A model generated the notes under the pieces. It was not told the DNA's origin. It made no database searches and worked only from the letters and a program-made list of their open reading frames with translations. Below are positions 5,505-5,743 of a stretch of 5,743 nucleotides of DNA, piece by piece (positions within the stretch are counted from its first letter, which is position 1; every line of letters starts with the position of its first letter). The stretch is from Deltaproteobacteria bacterium (lineage in GTDB: Bacteria > Desulfobacterota > DSM-4660 > Desulfatiglandales > Desulfatiglandaceae), in NCBI GenBank assembly GCA_019313765.1, contig JAFDAP010000136.1, forward strand, positions 1 through 5,743, given 5' to 3'. The translations under genes were made by a program, and so were the position numbers.

Positions 5505-5530
5505 GCACGGACAAATAAATTTGTCCATGC
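5505..5530. repeat. Dyad symmetry with 7-bp perfect core arms
   Basis: GGACAAA (5509-5515) and TTTGTCC (5520-5526) are perfect inverted copies around TAAA; after one mismatch GCA and TGC continue the symmetry. It could be a DNA-binding protein operator or a small hairpin. No adjacent promoter of good quality was found. Confidence 0.5.
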
Positions 5531-5561
5531 CACCCAGCCGGATTTATTGGAACTTGGAAAA

Positions 5562-5602
5562 CCCCGTCCTCCCCCGCGTAACGGGATCTTCGATGGGCGG
5601 GG
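5562..5602. other. Nested inverted repeats, possible three-way junction
   Basis: CCCCGTCC (5562-5569) can pair with GGGCGGGG (5595-5602), including one G-U pair. Within the loop CCCG (5573-5576) pairs with CGGG (5582-5585) and ATC (5586-5588) with GAT (5592-5594). This would make a compact branched RNA or DNA structure. Function unknown; the short inner stems could be chance. Confidence 0.3.
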
Positions 5603-5638
5603 TCAGAGTCAGTGGACTTTGCCTTAATTATTTCAGGA

Positions 5639-5664
5639 AACTCTATGTTATTCGGCATAGGGTT
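5639..5664. repeat. Inverted repeat, 9-bp stem
   Basis: AACTCTATG (5639-5647) pairs with CATAGGGTT (5656-5664), eight Watson-Crick pairs and one G-U, around an 8-nt loop. No T-run follows on the plus strand. Role unknown. Confidence 0.35.
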
Positions 5665-5743
5665 GAGGTTGTGACGCTCGTATCGGTATTCGTAAAGCGG
5701 TTTTCGGTAAAAAAGCCCGCAACCGACAGACGAAAGACGAAAG

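Larger units (their letters stand above)
5450..5743. other. Gene-free 3' intergenic region
   Basis: After the formyltransferase stop no convincing gene is seen on either strand to the right edge. Short frames here lack ribosome binding sites and family motifs, and those crossing leftwards are shadows of the formyltransferase. The stretch holds the terminator, three separate inverted repeats and a short direct repeat (GACGAAA twice) at the very end. It may be the upstream region of a gene beyond the edge. Confidence 0.6.

Noticed and set aside
5057..5533. 158-residue minus-strand ORF over the formyltransferase 3' half
   Set aside because: Antisense to the catalytic-Asp region and C-terminus of the formyltransferase; no recognisable domain.
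5407..5658. 83-residue minus-strand ORF at the right end
   Set aside because: No ribosome binding site before its ATG, no recognised motif, and it runs through the terminator and into the formyltransferase gene.
5722..5743. Short direct repeat (GACGAAA twice) at the window end as a possible array
   Set aside because: Only two 7-nt units are visible with no spacer structure; not evidence of CRISPR or a longer tandem array.

Overview
The window reads as ordinary chromosome from a Gram-negative bacterium. The mix of an enolase, a heptosyltransferase-type (GT9) enzyme, a divergent phosphoglycerate kinase and a PurN-like formyltransferase, at roughly 50% G+C by eye, with strong AGGAGG-type ribosome binding sites and palindromic repeat elements between genes, would fit a sulfate-reducing or related 'deltaproteobacterium' (Desulfobacterota). 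That placement is an impression from sequence style, not a search result.

Layout. Three genes lie on the minus strand: enolase (eno, its 3' end cut off by the left edge, 382 residues visible), a family 9 glycosyltransferase (1649-2587, TTG start) and a small single-domain cupin (2597-2938). The cupin and glycosyltransferase form a tight two-gene operon with 9 nt between them; the cupin stop codon is part of the glycosyltransferase Shine-Dalgarno. Two genes lie on the plus strand: a divergent phosphoglycerate kinase (3114-4412) and a PurN-like formyltransferase (4652-5449) followed by a likely intrinsic terminator. The minus and plus groups are separated by a compact divergent promoter region (2939-3113) in which minus- and plus-strand promoter candidates overlap.

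Two unrelated non-coding terminal-inverted-repeat elements are present. One (about 1382-1642, 261 bp, 31-bp imperfect arms) sits 6 nt beyond the glycosyltransferase stop. The other (4415-4626, 212 bp, 20-bp perfect arms beginning and ending in CTAG) sits 2 nt beyond the kinase stop and splits what would otherwise be an operon junction of about 31 nt. Neither encodes a transposase, so both look like MITEs or large palindromic repeats.

Function. Enolase and phosphoglycerate kinase are both lower-glycolysis/gluconeogenesis enzymes, but they are divergently placed and the kinase is unusual: its substrate-binding arginines, histidine and both catalytic lysines are in place, while the usual WNGP-x-GVFE nucleotide-site signature is rewritten. 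Its pairing with a formyltransferase that keeps the Asn/His/Asp catalytic triad but has a changed substrate loop is the most interesting biology here. No CRISPR, tRNA, rRNA or defence system was seen.
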